From the NCBI RefSeq assembly GCF_009831415.1, contig NZ_CP043727.1, forward strand, positions 1,240,001 through 1,304,000: a DNA stretch of 64,000 nt, written 5' to 3'. Below are positions 61,749 to 64,000 of the stretch, piece by piece. Made by a program: the position numbers and the translations under genes. Within the stretch, counting starts at the first letter, position 1. Each line of letters begins with the position of its first letter. This DNA is from Yersinia canariae (GTDB lineage Bacteria > Pseudomonadota > Gammaproteobacteria > Enterobacterales > Enterobacteriaceae). The notes beneath the pieces were generated by a model, which made no database searches, had not been told where the DNA came from, and worked only from the letters and a program-made list of their open reading frames with translations.

Positions 61749-62294
61749 CTAAGTACTCTTTATCGATGGTGTTTTATATTTGGCCAAATATTGTGGCTGG
61801 AAAATACACATGCGAATGGCAGTGCGATACTCGCCATTGATAAAGAACTCTTGTTTCAACTCACCTTCCAATTCAAAGCCTAATTTGCTGTAGATATGAA
61901 TAGCTTTCTCATTTTCTTTATCCACAATCAAATACAGTTTATACAAGTTCAGTACGGAAAAACCGTATTCCATTGCTAATCTTGCAGCTGAACCGGCATA
62001 ACCTTTACCTTGATGGGCTGGGTCGATAATAATCTGAAACTCAGCACGGCGGTGAATATGGTTAATTTCAACCAGCTCGACCAGACCCACTTTTGTGCCC
62101 TGGCTTTCAATAATAAAGCGTCGCTCGCTCTGATCATGAATATGCTTATCGTACAAATCAGACAGCTCGACAAAAGCCTCGTAAGGCTCTTCAAACCAAT
62201 AGCGCATAACGCTGGCATTGTTATCTAACTGATGAACAAACGGCAGATCATCCCGTTCCAGTGGACGTAACCGGACGCTGCTAGTGGTAGACAT
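61749..62294 (-). CDS. speG: Spermidine N1-acetyltransferase
   Basis: Acetylates spermidine and spermine with acetyl-CoA, limiting polyamine toxicity. 181 residues of GNAT fold: [21 protein letters not shown] acetyl-CoA loop, LDN motif near residue 20, [20 protein letters not shown] and a C-terminal [17 protein letters not shown] stretch. The start at 62294 ([11 protein letters not shown]) has AGGAG five bases before it. Confidence 0.95.
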   Translation of the reverse strand: MSTTSSVRLRPLERDDLPFVHQLDNNASVMRYWFEEPYEAFVELSDLYDKHIHDQSERRFIIESQGTKVGLVELVEINHIHRRAEFQIIIDPAHQGKGYAGSAARLAMEYGFSVLNLYKLYLIVDKENEKAIHIYSKLGFELEGELKQEFFINGEYRTAIRMCIFQPQYLAKYKTPSIKST

Positions 62295-62372
62295 GCTTAC
62301 TCCTCGTATGACGGCAGCGGTTGCTGCCATAGAAATTATACTATTAGCACAAGGTGTAAGCACAGGGGAATT

Positions 62373-62408
62373 AAAAAAGGCGCTTACCCAAAAAATGGCA
62401 GCGCCTTT
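62373..62408 (-). terminator. Terminator of purMN
   Basis: On the minus strand the stem AAAGGCGCT / AGCGCCTTT with a 15-base loop is followed by TTTAATT, 26 bases after the purN stop. Confidence 0.85.
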
Positions 62409-62434
62409 AATCAGTCAGCTATTAACTACGGGTT

Positions 62435-63073
62435 TTATTCTGCCGCATAACCTTGAGCGGGTAAGCGCTTACCATCCAACCAGGCAGCATTATCCTGCAT
62501 AGACAGGCGGCCATCGGTAAACCAACCGACCACTAGCGGATAAATATTGTGCTCCTGAGTTTGGACTCTCTCGATCACATCTTCTTCAGTATCATCACTG
62601 AAAATCGGGACTTTGGCTTGCAGAATAACGGGGCCACCATCCAGTTCATCAGTGACAAAATGCACTGAAGTACCGTGTTCCTGATCACCGTTTTCCAGTG
62701 CCTGGCGATGGGTGTGCAGGCCCGGGTATTTTGGCAGTAATGAGGGATGAATATTCAACATTCGGCCAGCATAATGCTGAACAAACTCAGGGCTGAGAAT
62801 ACGCATATAACCCGCAAGCACCAGTAAATCAGGCTGATATTCATCAATGGCTTGCGCTAATGCCAAGTCGAAACTGGCACGATCAGCATAGGATTTGGCA
62901 TCTATTGCATGGTGTGCAATGCCCGCCAATTCAGCACGTTCTAACCCATAAGCTTGCGGATTATTACTAAAAACAGCACTAATCTCGCCTGAAATACGCC
63001 CCTGCTGTTGGGCGTCTATCAGTGCTTGTAAATTACTGCCTTGGCCCGAGAGCAAAACCACTATCTTTTTCAT
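62435..63073 (-). CDS. purN: Phosphoribosylglycinamide formyltransferase 1
   Basis: Transfers formyl from 10-formyltetrahydrofolate to GAR in purine synthesis. 212 residues: GSNLQALI near the start, the catalytic N-H-D triad visible in NIHPSLLPKYPGLHTH and HFVTDELDGGPVI. The start at 63073 (MKKIVVLLSGQ) is right. It is preceded by GAAGGGTATT, the ERIC terminus, which acts as the only apparent Shine-Dalgarno. Confidence 0.96.
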   Translation of the reverse strand: MKKIVVLLSGQGSNLQALIDAQQQGRISGEISAVFSNNPQAYGLERAELAGIAHHAIDAKSYADRASFDLALAQAIDEYQPDLLVLAGYMRILSPEFVQHYAGRMLNIHPSLLPKYPGLHTHRQALENGDQEHGTSVHFVTDELDGGPVILQAKVPIFSDDTEEDVIERVQTQEHNIYPLVVGWFTDGRLSMQDNAAWLDGKRLPAQGYAAE

Positions 63074-63100
63074 AATACCCTTCGTACTTGAAGCTGCAGG
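63074..63100. repeat. ERIC end fragment between purM and purN
   Basis: ATAATACCCTTCGTACTTGAAGCTGCAGG is a single ERIC terminus. It fills most of the 41-base purM-purN gap. Confidence 0.6.
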
Positions 63101-63114
63101 ATGAGTCAGCAATA

Positions 63115-64000
63115 TTATGGGTTGATAATAACTTGCTCTGCACCATCAGTTGCGGCAGCGATCACCCCGATTTTCCATGCTTTTTCACCGGATGCTGTTA
63201 GTAGCTCAACGGCTTTATCGGCGAGTTCTGCCGGAAGCGCAACAACCATGCCAACCCCACAGTTAAATGTACGGTACATTTCGTGGCGGCTGACATTACC
63301 GGCTTGCTGCAACCAGCTAAATACCGCAGGCCACTGCCAGCTAGCTTCATCGATAACCGCCTGAGTCCCTTGTGGCAAAACGCGTGGGATATTTTCCCAG
63401 AAGCCGCCGCCGGTCAGGTGAGCAATAGCATGAATATCAAGTTGTTCAATCAGGCTAAGGATGGATTTTACATAGATTTTGGTTGGTTCCAGCAAGTGGT
63501 CAGCCAGAGATTTACCGTCTAATTGAGTCTGTTCTGGATTTGTGTTGCTGACTTCCAGAATTTTACGTACCAGCGAATAGCCATTCGAATGCGGGCCGCT
63601 GGCACCTAAGGCCACCAGAGCATCACCCGGAGCGACCTTGCTGCCGTCAATAATTTCAGATTTTTCGACCACACCAACACAGAAGCCAGCAACGTCATAA
63701 TCTTCACCGTGGTACATCCCCGGCATTTCGGCGGTTTCGCCACCAACCAGTGCACAACCTGATTGTTTACACCCTTCAGCGATGCCGGTAATCACACTGG
63801 CGGCAGTATCTACATCCAGTTTGCCGGTGGCAAAATAGTCAAGGAAGAACAAAGGCTCGGCACCTTGAACAACCAGGTCGTTGACACACATAGCGACTAA
63901 ATCGATACCGATAGTATCGTGGCGTTTCAGGTCCATCGCCAGGCGTAGCTTGGTGCCAACGCCATCAGTGCCTGAAACAAGAATAGGTTCACGGTATTTT
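63115..64000 (-). CDS. purM: Phosphoribosylaminoimidazole synthetase, C-terminal part (5' truncated)
   Basis: AIR synthetase, the fifth step of purine synthesis, ATP-dependent. The frame stays open to the window's right edge, so about 295 of the usual ~345 residues are seen. Motifs: [37 protein letters not shown] and HLTGGGF, all normal. The N-terminus with the start codon lies outside the window. Its stop is 41 bases before purN. Confidence 0.97.
   Translation of the reverse strand, partial: KYREPILVSGTDGVGTKLRLAMDLKRHDTIGIDLVAMCVNDLVVQGAEPLFFLDYFATGKLDVDTAASVITGIAEGCKQSGCALVGGETAEMPGMYHGEDYDVAGFCVGVVEKSEIIDGSKVAPGDALVALGASGPHSNGYSLVRKILEVSNTNPEQTQLDGKSLADHLLEPTKIYVKSILSLIEQLDIHAIAHLTGGGFWENIPRVLPQGTQAVIDEASWQWPAVFSWLQQAGNVSRHEMYRTFNCGVGMVVALPAELADKAVELLTASGEKAWKIGVIAAATDGAEQVIINP

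Overview
The window looks like a chromosomal segment of a Yersinia species (Yersiniaceae, Enterobacterales), probably in the Y. enterocolitica / environmental Yersinia group. The reasons are moderate GC, E. coli-like gene blocks (hisS-yfgM-bamB-der, xseA/guaBA, mdtABCD-baeSR-yegP-yegQ, ppk-ppx-yfgG, purMN) and an unusually dense scatter of ERIC elements (about 17 copies or fragments in 64 kb), which is typical of yersiniae. The species is inferred. No rRNA, tRNA, CRISPR array, transposase or prophage gene was seen.

Layout. 1-10.3 kb: the 3' part of hisS, then yfgM, bamB, der, an AEC-family transporter and yfgJ on +, xseA on -, and guaBA on +. 10.5-12.4 kb: an AT-rich orphan gene for a 623-residue secreted protein with a crystallin-like N-terminus. 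12.4-16.1 kb: a CRP-controlled operon for a periplasm-facing flavoprotein dehydrogenase complex (Tat small subunit, GMC large subunit, tri-haem cytochrome c). 16.2-19.5 kb: a GNAT gene, a TPP riboswitch with a 32-codon leader ORF coupled to thiD, an unrecognised gene and a lysozyme inhibitor of the Ivy family. 19.6-24.8 kb (-): the sorbitol operon srlAEBDMR-gutQ. 25.1-28.7 kb (-): yegS, the small RNA CyaR, trhP (yegQ) and yegP. 28.7-40.2 kb (-): mdtABCD-baeSR, a drug/metal efflux system with its two-component regulator. 40.5-45.6 kb (-): a chaperone-usher fimbrial operon between mdtA and yegD. 46-56.7 kb (-): yegD, dgcE, mgtE, yfgG, ppx and ppk. 56.8-61.7 kb (+): a second Pst-type phosphate permease operon with a Pho-box-like site. 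61.7-64 kb (-): speG, purN and the 3' part of purM.

How the parts work together. guaBA and purMN serve purine synthesis. ppk/ppx and the pst-like operon form a divergent phosphate/polyphosphate neighbourhood. baeSR probably controls the efflux genes it follows. Three carbon-responsive promoters are suggested by CRP-like sites: the dehydrogenase operon, srl and cyaR.

The most unusual points are the secreted orphan protein at 10.5 kb, the thiD leader ORF under the riboswitch, the ERIC ends that appear to supply start codons or Shine-Dalgarno sequences (mdtD, purN), and the ERIC hairpins inside the srl operon. Boundaries and functions come from reading the sequence alone; no database search was run.
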